Shown: positions 1 to 9,592, counted from the stretch's first letter. The stretch: 64,000 nt of DNA from Pseudomonadota bacterium (GCA_027624955.1 JAQBTG010000009.1:35480-99479), one strand, 5' to 3'. Notes: generated by a model from the sequence alone, not told the origin. Program-made: numbers and translations.

Positions 1-261
1 GTAAAACGCGCCGGCTTCTTCCGCCGTGACCTCGCCGTAAGCGTAAGTTTCGACCAGACGTCCGTCCGGCTTGTCGAAGTCGAGCGCTGGCGTCTGTTCT
101 TCCGTCAGGCCAGCCATCAGAGGGACTTCGTCGATGGCGGTGAGAAACGCCGCAGTGTCGTCCGCGGCAAACGCGCCAGATGGTGCACCTATTGGCGAGA
201 CCACAAGGAAACCGCCGAACAGCATCGTCCAACCCAATAGAGCCCAACAATATACCCGCAT
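1..261 (-). CDS. Secreted protein of unknown function, 3' part cut off by the window edge
   Basis: The reading frame starts at ATG 261 and is still open at base 1, so only the first 87 residues are visible. Residues 1-33 look like a Sec signal peptide: Arg-2, a hydrophobic core (WALLGWTMLFGGFLVVSP) and small residues leading to AFAA just before two Asp. The mature part begins acidic (repeated Asp and Glu). I do not recognise a family. It begins 11 bases after the mutM stop on the same strand, so it is probably co-transcribed with mutM. Export is inferred only from the N-terminus. Confidence 0.75.
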   Translation of the reverse strand, partial: MRVYCWALLGWTMLFGGFLVVSPIGAPSGAFAADDTAAFLTAIDEVPLMAGLTEEQTPALDFDKPDGRLVETYAYGEVTAEEAGAFY

Positions 262-272
262 GCGTCCGGGCA

Positions 273-1103
273 TTAGTGCTGGCGCCTGGCGCAATAAAAG
301 GTCGAACGCCCGCTCTGCACGATGCGCTTTACCGATTGTTCGCAATCGCATTCCGGGCACGGCTCTCCTTCGCGGCCATAGACTGAAAACTGAAGCTGAA
401 AATAGCCCAGTTCGCCGCTCGCCTGAACATAATCGCGCAATGACGATCCGCCGGCCTGAAGGGCCCGGTCAAGAACTTGACGTATCGTTGTCACCAAGCG
501 TTCTGCGCGTGCGCCCTGCACGGTATGGGCCGAACGTCGCGGGCTGATGCCGGCGCCAAAGAGTGCCTCGCAAACATAAATGTTGCCGAGCCCGGCGACG
601 ATTTTCTGGTCCAACAACGCCGCCTTGATCGGCGAGTGCTTGCCAGCCAGCCGCGCCGCCAAACTTGGGCCGCTGAACGCATTGCCGAGCGGATCTGGCC
701 CCATTTTGGCGAGCAAGCGATGATCATCGATTTCGGATTCAGGGCATAGCGTCATCAGGCCGAAGCGGCGCGGATCGGTATAGGTCGCGATAGTGCCGTC
801 GGCCATGCGAAAAACCACGTGGTCATGCGGCCCTTCGGGCAATGCACCGGCCTCGCCGAGAGTAAAGCGGCCCGACATGCCCAAATGGACGATCAGCACC
901 TGTCCGTCGTCGAGATAGGCGAGGATGTATTTACCGCGCCGCTCCAGCCGTTCGAAGCGCCGGCCCGTCACACGCGCGGCAAAGTTTTCCGGCAAGGGAA
1001 TACGCAGAGTCTGTCGGCGCGTCTCGGCATAGGCGATGCGCTGGCCGAGAAGGCGCTTCTCCAGGCCACGCCGGACCGTTTCCACTTCGGGCAATTCTGG
1101 CAT
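273..1103 (-). CDS. mutM: Formamidopyrimidine-DNA glycosylase (Fpg/MutM)
   Basis: This is the base-excision repair enzyme that removes 8-oxoguanine and formamidopyrimidines and nicks the strand by beta/delta elimination. The product (276 aa, normal length) begins M-PELPEVE, which supplies the catalytic Pro-2 and Glu-3. The helix-two-turn-helix region follows, and the C-terminus holds the family zinc finger. That finger is odd: Cys-249, Cys-252 and Cys-271 are present, but the expected fourth Cys at 274 is Arg (the end reads YCARRQH). An additional Cys-254 or the terminal His could substitute. The gene is divergent from ubiE with a 46-base gap, the usual alphaproteobacterial arrangement. ATG at 1103 is the only sensible start because Pro must be residue 2. 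Confidence 0.96.
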   Translation of the reverse strand: MPELPEVETVRRGLEKRLLGQRIAYAETRRQTLRIPLPENFAARVTGRRFERLERRGKYILAYLDDGQVLIVHLGMSGRFTLGEAGALPEGPHDHVVFRMADGTIATYTDPRRFGLMTLCPESEIDDHRLLAKMGPDPLGNAFSGPSLAARLAGKHSPIKAALLDQKIVAGLGNIYVCEALFGAGISPRRSAHTVQGARAERLVTTIRQVLDRALQAGGSSLRDYVQASGELGYFQLQFSVYGREGEPCPECDCEQSVKRIVQSGRSTFYCARRQH

Positions 1104-1149
1104 AGCGCGTAACGTAGCGCCTCCGGGAGTGCTAGGCTATCCTCCGCAC

Positions 1150-1920
1150 ATGTCGGATACGGAAAATCACAGCGGCGCCAACGAACAGGTGGATTTCGGC
1201 TATCAACGCATCGAGGCCGAGGAAAAACCGCGACTTGTGCGCGGCCTGTTCGACCGCGTGGCCAAACGCTACGACCTCATGAACGACCTCATGAGCGCCG
1301 GCGCGCATCGCGTGTGGAAGCGCCAAATGATAGATTGGCTGGCGCCCAAGCCGGGATTGCGTCTTCTGGACGTCGCCGGCGGCACTGGCGATATCGCCTT
1401 TCGGGTAAGCGCGCGCCTCGCCGGCGATGCCGAGATCACGGTCTGCGATTTGAGTGAAAACATGGTTTCGGAAGGGCGCATGCGCGGCTGGGACCGCGGC
1501 ATTGTCGCCGGTATCGACTGGCTGGTCGGCGATGCCGAGGCCCTGCCCCTGGCCGCCAGCAGTGCCGATGCCTACACCATCGCCTTCGGCATTCGCAACA
1601 TGACCCATATTGATAAGGCCCTGGCGGAAGCGGCGCGGGTGCTAAAGCCAGGCGGGCGCTTTCTCTGTCTGGAATTCAGCCCCGAACAGGCGCCGGGCTT
1701 GGATCGCCTCTATGAGATTTATTCCTTTTCCGTCATTCCGGCACTCGGCAGGATCGTTGCCGGGGACCGCGACTCATACCGCTATTTGGTGGAAAGCATC
1801 CGGCGCTTTCCGGCGCCTGGGCATTTTGCCGAGATGATCCGCGAAGCCGGCTTCGGCGGCGTTAACTGGCGCCCGTTAAGCGGTGGCATCGCGGCGCTGC
1901 ATTCCGCCTGGCGGGTCTAA
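1150..1920 (+). CDS. ubiE: Demethylmenaquinone/2-methoxy-6-polyprenyl-1,4-benzoquinol methylase UbiE
   Basis: C-methyltransferase of ubiquinone (and menaquinone) synthesis, cytosolic face of the membrane, SAM-dependent. It has 256 residues from ATG 1150; an earlier in-frame start would reach into mutM and is rejected. The SAM-binding motif DVAGGTGD is at residues 74-81, and the N-terminus carries the family signature around VRGLFDRVAKRYDLMNDLMS. The C-terminus ends PLSGGIAALHSAWRV, as expected for UbiE. ubiB follows 15 bases later on the same strand, so the pair forms a ubiquinone operon. Confidence 0.96.
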   Translation: MSDTENHSGANEQVDFGYQRIEAEEKPRLVRGLFDRVAKRYDLMNDLMSAGAHRVWKRQMIDWLAPKPGLRLLDVAGGTGDIAFRVSARLAGDAEITVCDLSENMVSEGRMRGWDRGIVAGIDWLVGDAEALPLAASSADAYTIAFGIRNMTHIDKALAEAARVLKPGGRFLCLEFSPEQAPGLDRLYEIYSFSVIPALGRIVAGDRDSYRYLVESIRRFPAPGHFAEMIREAGFGGVNWRPLSGGIAALHSAWRV

Positions 1921-1935
1921 ACGCGGCACCGGAAG

Positions 1936-3471
1936 ATGCGGCGGACGGCAAAAAATATTTGGCGCCTGGTGCGAGTCACCTGGATTCTCGGGCGCTATGA
2001 CGCGCTCTTTCTGTTGAAAGATGCCAAGATCGCCCCTTCCGTCACCTGGATCGCCGGTCTCGCCCCACGGCGCCGGGGATTGGGCGGCAAAGGCGAGCGC
2101 CTGGCCGACGCACTCCAGGTTCTGGGTCCGAGTTTTATCAAGTTTGGCCAGGCACTTTCCACTCGCCCCGATTTGATCGGCGAGGAAGTGGCGAGCGAAT
2201 TGTCCGAATTGCAGGATCGTTTGCCGCCGTTCAGTGGCAAGGCGGCGCAGGAGATCGTCGAGCGCGAGCTCAACCAGCCGCTCGACGCGTTATTCTCGGA
2301 ATTCGATATCGAGCCGGTCGCCGCCGCCTCCATCGCTCAGGTGCATCTCGCGCGCACGACCGAGGGTGACGCTGTCGCGGTGAAAATCTTGCGCCCCGAC
2401 ATCGAAGACGCGTTCGCTCGTGATCTCGAGCTGTTTTACTGGCTGGCGGCGCTCTCCGAACGCGCGCTACCGGCATGGCGGCGTCTCAAGCCGGTCGAAG
2501 TGATCCGCACGTTCGCCGACAGCGTGGCGATGGAAATGGATTTGCGCATCGAGGCCGCGGCAGCATCGGAAATCCGCGAGAATTTTTCCGACGATCCTAT
2601 GTATTGCGTGCCGAAAGTGGATTGGCAGCGCACCAGCCAGCGCGTCCTGACGCTGGAGCGGGTCGAAGGCGTGTCGATCGACGAACGCGAAAAGCTCGAA
2701 GAGTCGGGGTTTGAACCGCGTGAAATTCTGAAAGTCACCGCCGGCGCCTTCTTCCGACAGGTCTTCCGCGATGGATTTTTCCATGCCGATCTTCATGCCG
2801 GCAATCTTCTGATCGACGTTCAGGGTCGAGTGAATGCGGTTGATTTCGGCATCATGGGCCGGCTTGACCGCGATACACGGCGGTATTTGGCGGAAATGTT
2901 GCTGGGTTTTCTGCTTCGCAATTACGAACGCGTTGCCGAGGTGCATTTTGAGGCAGGCTATGTGCCTAGGCATAAGTCGAAAGCCGCTTTCACCCAAGCG
3001 ATACGCTCGATCGGCGAGCCGATCCTCGGCAAACCGCTGCATGAAATCTCCCTCGGGCAATTACTCGGGCATCTTTTTAAAGTCACCAAAACTTTTGAAA
3101 TGGAAACTCAGCCACAGCTTCTGTTGCTGCAGAAAACACTGCTGATGGCCGAGGGCCTGTGCCGCCGCCTCAGCCCGGAAGAAAATATGTGGGCTCTAGC
3201 GCAGCCGCAGATTGAGCGCTGGGCGCGCGAAAATCTTGGTCCCGAGGCGCGCCTGCGCGATGCCGCAGTGGAATCCGTGGCGGCGCTCCGGCGCGTGCCG
3301 CGGATGCTGGAGCGGGCCGAAAGCGCGCTCGAAAAATTTGAAAACGGAAACGCTCAGGAGAACGGCGCGCACCGCGGCGCCTGGCGCAGGGGCCGCTTCG
3401 ACGGCGTGCATGTGACGCTTGGCCTAATCGCCGCCCTCTTGGCGGCGCTGTTGATCCTGCAACTGACTTAA
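1936..3471 (+). CDS. ubiB: Ubiquinone biosynthesis protein UbiB (ABC1/ADCK atypical kinase)
   Basis: Atypical protein-kinase-like ATPase that supports membrane steps of ubiquinone synthesis. The 511-aa product has the family KxGQ motif (IKFGQALS, about residues 68-75), the catalytic-loop-like HADLHAGNLL near 282-291 and the metal-binding DFG (VDFGIMG) near 301. A C-terminal hydrophobic segment (residues about 492-511, LGLIAALLAALLILQL) would anchor it in the inner membrane. It lies directly behind ubiE. In many alphaproteobacteria coaBC and dut follow immediately; here two minus-strand genes intervene. Confidence 0.95.
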   Translation: MRRTAKNIWRLVRVTWILGRYDALFLLKDAKIAPSVTWIAGLAPRRRGLGGKGERLADALQVLGPSFIKFGQALSTRPDLIGEEVASELSELQDRLPPFSGKAAQEIVERELNQPLDALFSEFDIEPVAAASIAQVHLARTTEGDAVAVKILRPDIEDAFARDLELFYWLAALSERALPAWRRLKPVEVIRTFADSVAMEMDLRIEAAAASEIRENFSDDPMYCVPKVDWQRTSQRVLTLERVEGVSIDEREKLEESGFEPREILKVTAGAFFRQVFRDGFFHADLHAGNLLIDVQGRVNAVDFGIMGRLDRDTRRYLAEMLLGFLLRNYERVAEVHFEAGYVPRHKSKAAFTQAIRSIGEPILGKPLHEISLGQLLGHLFKVTKTFEMETQPQLLLLQKTLLMAEGLCRRLSPEENMWALAQPQIERWARENLGPEARLRDAAVESVAALRRVPRMLERAESALEKFENGNAQENGAHRGAWRRGRFDGVHVTLGLIAALLAALLILQLT

Positions 3472-3494
3472 ACGAAAGCCAGCCCCGGAACCGA

Positions 3495-4508
3495 TCATGC
3501 TGCGATGCTGGATTCGGAAATCAGACTTTCCTGGTGCCGCAATGCCGCCACTGCATCTTCAAGTGACGTTCGCACAAAGACTGCCGATTGCAGCGGCTGC
3601 AATTGACCGACCGCCGACATGTCACCCGACATCACCACGCCAATTCTGGCGTAGCCGCCGACACTCGGCGAATCCACGCCCAGGACGATGGGCTCGACCC
3701 CAGACGGCACCTGAATCGTGCCGACCGGCGCACCCGGATCGATCACCAGGTTTGACGGGTCCGCACCGGCTTCTTCCACCAGATAGCGCGGCCGGCCCGG
3801 GCGAAAGCTCAGTTTGGGGCCGATAAACCGCATTCCGGTGCGGTCCGATCTCGGGTTGAGCTTCCACGTGCTGGCATAGAATTCCGCCTCGCTTTCGGCG
3901 CTGAAGTGATGCGACTCGGGGCCACGCACCACCCGCACCTGGCGCCGGCCGCTATAGGACGGCACAAGCTCCGGCCGCAGTCGGCGCCCAGCAAGGGTGT
4001 GCAAATCGGCGTCGGCCGGACCCACGGGTACATCGTCGCCGGGCTTGAGCGTACGTCCCTCGAAGCCGCCGAATTGCCCGCGCGTATGGGTGGCGCGGCT
4101 GCCGAGATAGAGCGGCACGTCAATGCCGCCATGCACGGCCAAATAAGCGCGTGCTCCGGATGTTGCCATGCCGAAGGCCAACACCTGGCCGGCGCGGAGG
4201 ACGAACGCTTGCCATAGCGGCGCCGGCGCGCCATCGCAGGTCGCGCCCATATCGGCGCCGGTAGCTGCGACCAACAGGTCCGATCGGGCGCGGATTTCGA
4301 GCCCGGCCATGGTGATTTCAAGCCCGGCGGCGCCGGGATCGTCGCGGATGATGAGCGGCCCGCCAGGCGGATTGCCAACCAGCAGGTTGGCGATGCGCAA
4401 AGCGAAACCGTCCTGCGCACCCGAGGGCGGGATGCCGAGCGATTGACCGCCTCGGCGGCCCATGTCCTGCACCGTCGTATGAAGTCCGCCCCGCAGGATT
4501 TCGAGCAT
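3495..4508 (-). CDS. Biotin-dependent carboxyltransferase family protein (PxpC/KipA-like, allophanate hydrolase subunit 2 domain)
   Basis: 337 residues from ATG 4508 (MLEILRGGLHTTVQDMGRRG). The N-terminus with TTVQD.GR.G, the central AVHGGIDVP and the C-terminal VDSPSVGGYARIGVV are typical of the AHS2/carboxyltransferase C family, which includes 5-oxoprolinase subunit C and the Bacillus KipA protein. The start overlaps the stop of the upstream gene (TGATG), so the pair is translationally coupled and probably forms a heterocomplex. A PxpA (LamB/YcsF) subunit is not seen nearby, so a complete 5-oxoprolinase is not shown; another ATP-dependent amide-cleaving role is possible. Confidence 0.85.
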   Translation of the reverse strand: MLEILRGGLHTTVQDMGRRGGQSLGIPPSGAQDGFALRIANLLVGNPPGGPLIIRDDPGAAGLEITMAGLEIRARSDLLVAATGADMGATCDGAPAPLWQAFVLRAGQVLAFGMATSGARAYLAVHGGIDVPLYLGSRATHTRGQFGGFEGRTLKPGDDVPVGPADADLHTLAGRRLRPELVPSYSGRRQVRVVRGPESHHFSAESEAEFYASTWKLNPRSDRTGMRFIGPKLSFRPGRPRYLVEEAGADPSNLVIDPGAPVGTIQVPSGVEPIVLGVDSPSVGGYARIGVVMSGDMSAVGQLQPLQSAVFVRTSLEDAVAALRHQESLISESSIAA

Positions 4509-5380
4509 CACGCTAGGCTCCACGAGCTTTCCGGGTCGGTTTTCTCCGCCGCCTCGCCCAGGCTTTCGAGCCAAGTGATGTATTGGGCGCAATCGAAGCT
4601 ATCTTCCTCGACTTGATATTCGTAGATTCCGGCTTCCACCAATTCGCGAATATGATCGTATTCGTCGCGCGCGATGGCGCGGTAGCGGTGCCGGTCGCCG
4701 GCTCTGGCGAGGACCGGGCCGTCAGCAAACACCGCATTTTTCTGCTGCGGTTCGAAGATATCTATCGGCGTGCGGCCGAACAGTTGGCCACCGCCGGGAA
4801 CCTGGATCGGATAAATCGTCGACGTGGTGCCGCCGAAATTCAGCAGCCGCGCTGGTGTCCAGCTGCGCGGCGTGCGGTAGAGTGGCGCACCGATGCGCTG
4901 GCGCGGATCCATCGCGTAGGACATGAAAGCACCGGGTACAAAGCCAACCCCGGTGACCCAATAATCGCTGGCGGTGTGCGCCTCGATCACATGTTCCGGC
5001 GTCATGTTGTTGAACTCGGCGATATATTCCATGTTGTTGCGGACGCCGAAGGCTTCAGCGCATTCGCGCGACCACGGATCGTCATACAAGGCCGGAATGG
5101 TCATCTTACGGCTCGGAAGTTTCGCGACCTCGCTGGCCGATTTTATTAACTCCTGCAACGCGGCGATCATTTTGTCGCGCGTCGTCACCAACGGGTTGTA
5201 AACGATGCCGAGCGTGCGGACTTGCGGATTTGTCTCTACCAGGCCGTTCGGCGGATGGGCACGCAGGCTGATATCGAGGGCCAGGATACGAAAATTCAAG
5301 GCGATGCTGGTCTCGTCGCCGAACTCGATATTGAGCGCGGTATCGCCCAAAGTCCTGAATATGGGCTGGTGATAAATCAT
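4508..5380 (-). CDS. Carboxyltransferase subunit 1 family protein (PxpB/KipI-like, AHS1 domain)
   Basis: 290 residues from ATG 5380 (MIYHQPIFRTLGDTALNIEF). An in-frame GTG at 5440 would add 20 residues but lacks a good ribosome-binding site. The GD.A..IEFG start, NPQVRTLGIVYNPL, and the central GVGFVPGAFMSY plus APLYRTPR and VPGGGQLFGRTP elements match the allophanate-hydrolase subunit 1 domain of PxpB and KipI. It is longer than Bacillus KipI because of a C-terminal extension of about 70 residues. Partner of the downstream PxpC-like gene. Divergent from coaBC, with about 155 bases between them that should hold both promoters. Confidence 0.82.
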   Translation of the reverse strand: MIYHQPIFRTLGDTALNIEFGDETSIALNFRILALDISLRAHPPNGLVETNPQVRTLGIVYNPLVTTRDKMIAALQELIKSASEVAKLPSRKMTIPALYDDPWSRECAEAFGVRNNMEYIAEFNNMTPEHVIEAHTASDYWVTGVGFVPGAFMSYAMDPRQRIGAPLYRTPRSWTPARLLNFGGTTSTIYPIQVPGGGQLFGRTPIDIFEPQQKNAVFADGPVLARAGDRHRYRAIARDEYDHIRELVEAGIYEYQVEEDSFDCAQYITWLESLGEAAEKTDPESSWSLA

Positions 5381-5535
5381 GGTTTGCTTCGATTTAAATT
5401 TGCCGGGGCGTTTTCCGCCACGCCTCAAGGGTACTGACACAGATGGCGGCCCGCAACGATCTCGGCTTGCCCTTTAAACCCGAGCGAATTAGTTTATCTA
5501 CAGATTCAAATTGGGAATTAAATGGAATTACGTTT

Positions 5536-6762
5536 GTGCTAACCAATCTGCGTGTCCTGCTGATTATTTCTGGCGGTATAGCGGCCTATAAGAGCCTGGA
5601 GCTCATACGCGGCCTGCGTGCCAGCGGCGCGCTGGTGCGCCCGATTCTGACCAAGGGCGGCGCCCAGTTCGTGACGCCGCTCTCCGTCGCTTCGCTGGCG
5701 CGTGAAAAGGTCCATACCGATCTATTCTCGCTCACCGATGAAAGCGAAATTGGCCATATCCGCCTGGCGCGCGAGACCGATATCGTCGTCGTCGCGCCGG
5801 CGACGGCGGATATTCTCGCCAAAATGGCAAACGGCATCGCTGACGATCTGGCGACCACCGTGCTGCTCGCTACCGACCGGCCGATATTGGTCGCGCCGGC
5901 GATGAATAGCCGCATGTGGGACAATGCCGCGACCCAGCGCAATTTGGCGCGCTTGCAGGACGACGGAGTGATGACAGTCGGGCCGGCGCATGGCGCGCTT
6001 GCCGAGGGCGAAATTGGACTCGGGCGCATGGCTGAGCCGGCGCAGATTCTCGCCGCCATCGAGAATGCGCTGGGCGGCCCGCTGCGCGGCCTGCGCGCGA
6101 TTGTGACCAGTGGCCCCACCCATGAGCCGATCGATCCAGTGCGCTATATCGCCAACCGTTCTTCCGGCAAGCAGGGCCACGCCATCGCTGGCGCCTGTGC
6201 CCGCCTCGGCGCGTCTGTCACCCTGGTTTCAGGGCCGAGCGCCGAAGCTGACCCGCCGGGCGTGGCGGTTGTGCATGTCGAAACCGCGCGCGAGATGTTG
6301 GCGGCGTGCCTTGACGCGTTGCCGGCCGATGTTGCCATCTGCGCCGCAGCGGTATCGGATTGGCGCCCAGCTGAGATGCGCGGGCACAAAATAAAGAAGG
6401 ACAAAACTGGCGCGGCTGCGGCACCCGCCGATCTGAAATTGGTGGAAAACCCCGATATCCTGGCCACCCTGGCGGCGCGCGAGAATGACCGGCCACGGCT
6501 GGTCATCGGATTTGCCGCCGAGACCGACGATGTCGTCGCCTACGCGCAGTCGAAGCTTGTGTCCAAAGGCTGTGATTGGATATTGGCCAACGACGTTTCG
6601 CCGGAGACCGGTACCTTCGGCGGCGATCATAACAAAGTGCATCTCATCCGCGCCGCTGCGGGCGGCGAAACCGGCGTTGAAGAATGGCCCTACGCCAGCA
6701 AGTTGGACGTGGCCGCCCGCCTGGCGGAGCGCATCGCCCATGCCTTGGGCAGCGCGACATGA
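5536..6762 (+). CDS. coaBC: Bifunctional phosphopantothenoylcysteine decarboxylase/phosphopantothenate-cysteine ligase (CoaBC, Dfp)
   Basis: Makes 4'-phosphopantetheine for coenzyme A: CoaB couples cysteine to phosphopantothenate, and CoaC decarboxylates with FMN. The N-terminal flavoprotein domain starts at [18 protein letters not shown] and contains the PAMN motif ([12 protein letters not shown]). The CoaB domain begins at [20 protein letters not shown] and has the KIKKDK lysine motif. I chose GTG 5536 (408 aa), preceded by GGAATT, because the 31 residues upstream (from ATG 5443) do not resemble the family and fall in AT-rich, promoter-like DNA. The start is uncertain. The stop overlaps the dut start (ATGA). 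Confidence 0.93.
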   Translation: MLTNLRVLLIISGGIAAYKSLELIRGLRASGALVRPILTKGGAQFVTPLSVASLAREKVHTDLFSLTDESEIGHIRLARETDIVVVAPATADILAKMANGIADDLATTVLLATDRPILVAPAMNSRMWDNAATQRNLARLQDDGVMTVGPAHGALAEGEIGLGRMAEPAQILAAIENALGGPLRGLRAIVTSGPTHEPIDPVRYIANRSSGKQGHAIAGACARLGASVTLVSGPSAEADPPGVAVVHVETAREMLAACLDALPADVAICAAAVSDWRPAEMRGHKIKKDKTGAAAAPADLKLVENPDILATLAARENDRPRLVIGFAAETDDVVAYAQSKLVSKGCDWILANDVSPETGTFGGDHNKVHLIRAAAGGETGVEEWPYASKLDVAARLAERIAHALGSAT

Positions 6763-7226
6763 GCGAACAGATCGAAGTGGCGGTGCGGCGATTGCCGCAT
6801 GGCAGTGATTTGGCGCTGCCTGCCTACGCCAGTGCTGGCAGCGCCGGGCTCGATCTTATGGCGGCAATAGAGGGCGAGATTGCTTTGGCTCCCGGCGAGC
6901 GCTGCCTTGTGCCGTGCGGGATTTCTCTGGCGCTACCTGGCGGCTATGAGGCGCAGGTGCGGCCGCGGTCCGGATTGGCGTTAAAACATGGCCTCACGCT
7001 TCTCAACAGCCCGGGCACCATCGATTCAGACTATCGCGGCGAAATCGGCGTGCTGTTGGTAAATCACGGCGACGCGCCGTTTACCGTTGCGCGCGGCATG
7101 CGCATTGCACAACTGGTTGTCGCGCCTGTGGTGCGCGCGGTGCTGACGGAGGTGCAGGCCTTGCCGGTCACTGTGCGCGGCGCCAATGGTTTCGGCTCTA
7201 CCGGCCTCGGCGCCGAGGATAATTAA
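6759..7226 (+). CDS. dut: dUTP diphosphatase (dUTPase)
   Basis: Hydrolyses dUTP to dUMP, keeping uracil out of DNA and feeding dTMP synthesis; trimeric cytosolic enzyme. 155 residues from ATG 6759, overlapping the coaBC stop by four bases (ATGA). Conserved motifs are in order: SAGLDL (motif 1), [10 protein letters not shown] (motif 2), [13 protein letters not shown] (motif 3, with the catalytic Asp and Tyr), a motif-4 region around RGMRIAQLV, and the C-terminal GFGSTG (motif 5). Length is typical. Confidence 0.96.
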   Translation: MSEQIEVAVRRLPHGSDLALPAYASAGSAGLDLMAAIEGEIALAPGERCLVPCGISLALPGGYEAQVRPRSGLALKHGLTLLNSPGTIDSDYRGEIGVLLVNHGDAPFTVARGMRIAQLVVAPVVRAVLTEVQALPVTVRGANGFGSTGLGAEDN

Positions 7227-7236
7227 TCCACTCATC

Positions 7237-7692
7237 ATGCTTGAACCTTCCAAAAAGCTCGTCTATGCGGTCGAATCGGTGGTCGATATCGCCTATAACG
7301 GTGGCACCCAACCGGTGCGAAGCCGTGAAATTGCCAAGCGCCAGGGCGTGCCGCACCGCTATCTTGAGCAGGTAATGCAAAGCCTCGTCCATGCCGGTGT
7401 GTTGCGTGGCGTGCGCGGGCCACGCGGCGGATATCTCTTGGCGCGTGAGCGCCGGCGCATCACACTTGGCCATATCGCGCGGGTCGTGCGCGAGCTAGAA
7501 AACATGGACCAAAAAGAAGCCAAAGAAGCCGCTTCCGATTTGGCGGATCACGTGCTTCAACCCATATGGAATGAGATGCAGGAAGACATGATGACCCGTC
7601 TCGACAAGATTACGATCGAAGATCTTTGCCGGCGTGCGACGGACTTCGGCATCACCCGTGTCCCTGACACGAAACTCGATTACACTATTTAA
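7237..7692 (+). CDS. Rrf2-family transcriptional regulator without Fe-S cysteines (CymR-like)
   Basis: 151 residues from ATG 7237. The N-terminal winged-helix domain shows the Rrf2 pattern: [10 protein letters not shown] at the start, then [19 protein letters not shown] (recognition helix) and the wing [13 protein letters not shown]. IscR, NsrR and RsrR carry three clustered cysteines near residues 90-110; this protein has only one Cys (LCRRA, near the C-terminus), so it should not hold a cluster. It lies 14 bases before cysK. In Firmicutes the cluster-less Rrf2 member CymR senses cysteine status through CysK, so a similar role in sulfur control is a reasonable inference. Confidence 0.88.
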   Translation: MLEPSKKLVYAVESVVDIAYNGGTQPVRSREIAKRQGVPHRYLEQVMQSLVHAGVLRGVRGPRGGYLLARERRRITLGHIARVVRELENMDQKEAKEAASDLADHVLQPIWNEMQEDMMTRLDKITIEDLCRRATDFGITRVPDTKLDYTI

Positions 7693-7706
7693 GGACGGGG
7701 AATATT

Positions 7707-8675
7707 GTGACTGACCAAGACCAGAAAACATTCTCGCGCGGCCGCATTTACGAAAATGTCATCGAAACGGTCGGCGGCACGCCACTGGTACGGTTCAACC
7801 GGCTGCCGCAGCATGTCGGCTGTAAGGCCGAAATCGTCGCCAAGCTCGAATTCTTCAATCCCTTGGCTTCGGTCAAAGATCGTATCGGCTTCGCCATGAT
7901 CGACGCCGCCGAAGAGGTGGGACAGGCGGTGCCGGGAAAGACCATATTGGTCGAGCCGACCTCGGGAAATACCGGGATCGCTCTGGCCTTCGTCGCCGCC
8001 GCGAAAGGCTACCGCCTGATTCTGACTATGCCGGAGAGCATGTCTCAGGAACGGCGTAAAATTCTCAAGCTGCTCGGCGCCGAACTCGAGCTGACGCCGC
8101 CCGAATTGGGCATGAAAGGCGCCATGGCGCGGGCTGAGGAAATCGTCGCGGAGAATGACGGCGCGCTGATGCTTCAACAGTTTGCCAATCTCGCCAATCC
8201 AGCAATTCACCGCCGCACGACCGCTGAGGAAATCTGGAACGACTGCGACGGCAAGTTGGATGTATTTGTGGCCGGCGTCGGCACCGGCGGCACCATTACC
8301 GGCTGCGCCCAAGTACTGAAGCCCCGCCTGCCTAATTTGCGTGTGGTCGGGGTTGAGCCCGAGGACAGTTCCGTGCTGTCCGGCGGCGCGCCGGGTCCGC
8401 ATAAGATTCAAGGAATTGGGGCAGGTTTCGTGCCGGACATTCTGGACAGGTCGTTGATCGATGAATATCTCTCCATCGGCAACGAGACCGCCTTCGAAAC
8501 GGCGCGCCAGGTCGCCCGGATGGAGGGCATCCCGGTTGGGATTTCCTCGGGCGCGGCAGTGGCGGCGGCGCTCGAGGTCGGCACCCGCGCGGACATGGCG
8601 GGTAAGCGCATCGTCGTCATCATCCCATCCTTCGCCGAGCGCTATCTTTCGACCGATCTCTTCAGTGGCGTGTAA
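7707..8675 (+). CDS. cysK: Cysteine synthase (O-acetylserine sulfhydrylase)
   Basis: PLP enzyme making L-cysteine from O-acetylserine and sulfide. 322 residues from a GTG at 7707, preceded by the strong ribosome-binding site AAGGACGGGGA. The PLP lysine is Lys-57 in ASVKDR, the substrate-binding loop is TSGNTG (85-90), the phosphate-binding loop is GTGGT, and GISSGAA lies near the C-terminus. Divergence from CysM or cystathionine beta-synthase is not excluded, but the length and motifs favour CysK. It is sandwiched between the Rrf2 regulator and a MoeB/ThiF-type activator, suggesting a sulfur-assimilation unit. Confidence 0.93.
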   Translation: MTDQDQKTFSRGRIYENVIETVGGTPLVRFNRLPQHVGCKAEIVAKLEFFNPLASVKDRIGFAMIDAAEEVGQAVPGKTILVEPTSGNTGIALAFVAAAKGYRLILTMPESMSQERRKILKLLGAELELTPPELGMKGAMARAEEIVAENDGALMLQQFANLANPAIHRRTTAEEIWNDCDGKLDVFVAGVGTGGTITGCAQVLKPRLPNLRVVGVEPEDSSVLSGGAPGPHKIQGIGAGFVPDILDRSLIDEYLSIGNETAFETARQVARMEGIPVGISSGAAVAAALEVGTRADMAGKRIVVIIPSFAERYLSTDLFSGV

Positions 8676-8695
8676 GGCGGAGTAGGGGTTTTCAC

Positions 8696-9517
8696 ATGAG
8701 CTTCGATGAATCCCAAATCGAGCGCTATGCGCGCCACATCATTCTTCAGGAAGTCGGCGGGCGCGGGCAGGCCAAGCTGCTCGATTCGAACGTACTCGTA
8801 GTCGGTGCCGGCGGCTTGGGCTCGCCGCTGCTGCTTTATCTCGCGGCAGCTGGGGTCGGCACGCTGGGAATTGTCGATGATGACCGGGTAAGCCTGTCCA
8901 ATTTGCAACGCCAGGTTATTCACACCAGCGATGGGTTAGGTGACCTCAAGGTCGAAAGTGCCGAGCGCGCTATTCATGCGATTAATCCCGGCGTCACCGT
9001 CGTCACGCATAACGAGCGGCTGACCGCGGCAAACGCCATGGAGTTAATTTCCGCCTATGACTTGGTGGCCGATGGCAGTGATAATTTCGAAACCCGGTTT
9101 CTAATCAACGATGCCAGTTACTTGGCTAAAAGGACTCTTGTGTCGGCTGCGATTCTGCGGTTTGACGGCCAGCTCTCCACTTTCAAGGCGCATTTAGGTG
9201 AGGGCCATCCTTGTTACCGCTGCATTTTTCGCGAACCGCCGCCGCCTGGCCTCATTCCCTCCTGCGCCGAAGGCGGCATCCTCGGCGCCGTGGCTGGCAC
9301 GATGGGTTCGCTGCAATCGACTGAGGTGCTGAAGGAATTGCTCGGCATCGGGGAAAGCCTCTCGGGCACGCTTGTGATCTATGATGCGTTGAGCGCCACC
9401 TTCCGCAATGTGCGCGTCAAACCCGACCCAACCTGTCCGCTATGCGGCGAGACTCCGACGATTACCGATCTCACATCGCACCAGGCGAGCGCCGGCGAAA
9501 TCAGCGCGTCATCCTGA
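8696..9517 (+). CDS. moeB: MoeB/ThiF-type sulfur-carrier adenylyltransferase
   Basis: E1-like enzyme that adenylates the C-terminal Gly of a small sulfur carrier (MoaD or ThiS) so it can be thiocarboxylated. 273 residues. The ATP-binding loop GAGGLGSP is at 37-44, followed by DDDRVSLSNLQRQ. Two zinc-binding CxxC pairs are present (CYRC and CPLC). No rhodanese domain is fused. It starts 20 bases after cysK on the same strand. ThiF versus MoeB cannot be settled because no moaD or thiS gene is adjacent; the length and paired CxxC favour MoeB. Confidence 0.9.
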   Translation: MSFDESQIERYARHIILQEVGGRGQAKLLDSNVLVVGAGGLGSPLLLYLAAAGVGTLGIVDDDRVSLSNLQRQVIHTSDGLGDLKVESAERAIHAINPGVTVVTHNERLTAANAMELISAYDLVADGSDNFETRFLINDASYLAKRTLVSAAILRFDGQLSTFKAHLGEGHPCYRCIFREPPPPGLIPSCAEGGILGAVAGTMGSLQSTEVLKELLGIGESLSGTLVIYDALSATFRNVRVKPDPTCPLCGETPTITDLTSHQASAGEISASS

Positions 9518-9592
9518 TTCTTAGCATGTTGCACGCGCCGCGCTTGCTTGCCACACTCTTCAGATCATCATCCTGAAGCGGAGACACGCGCG

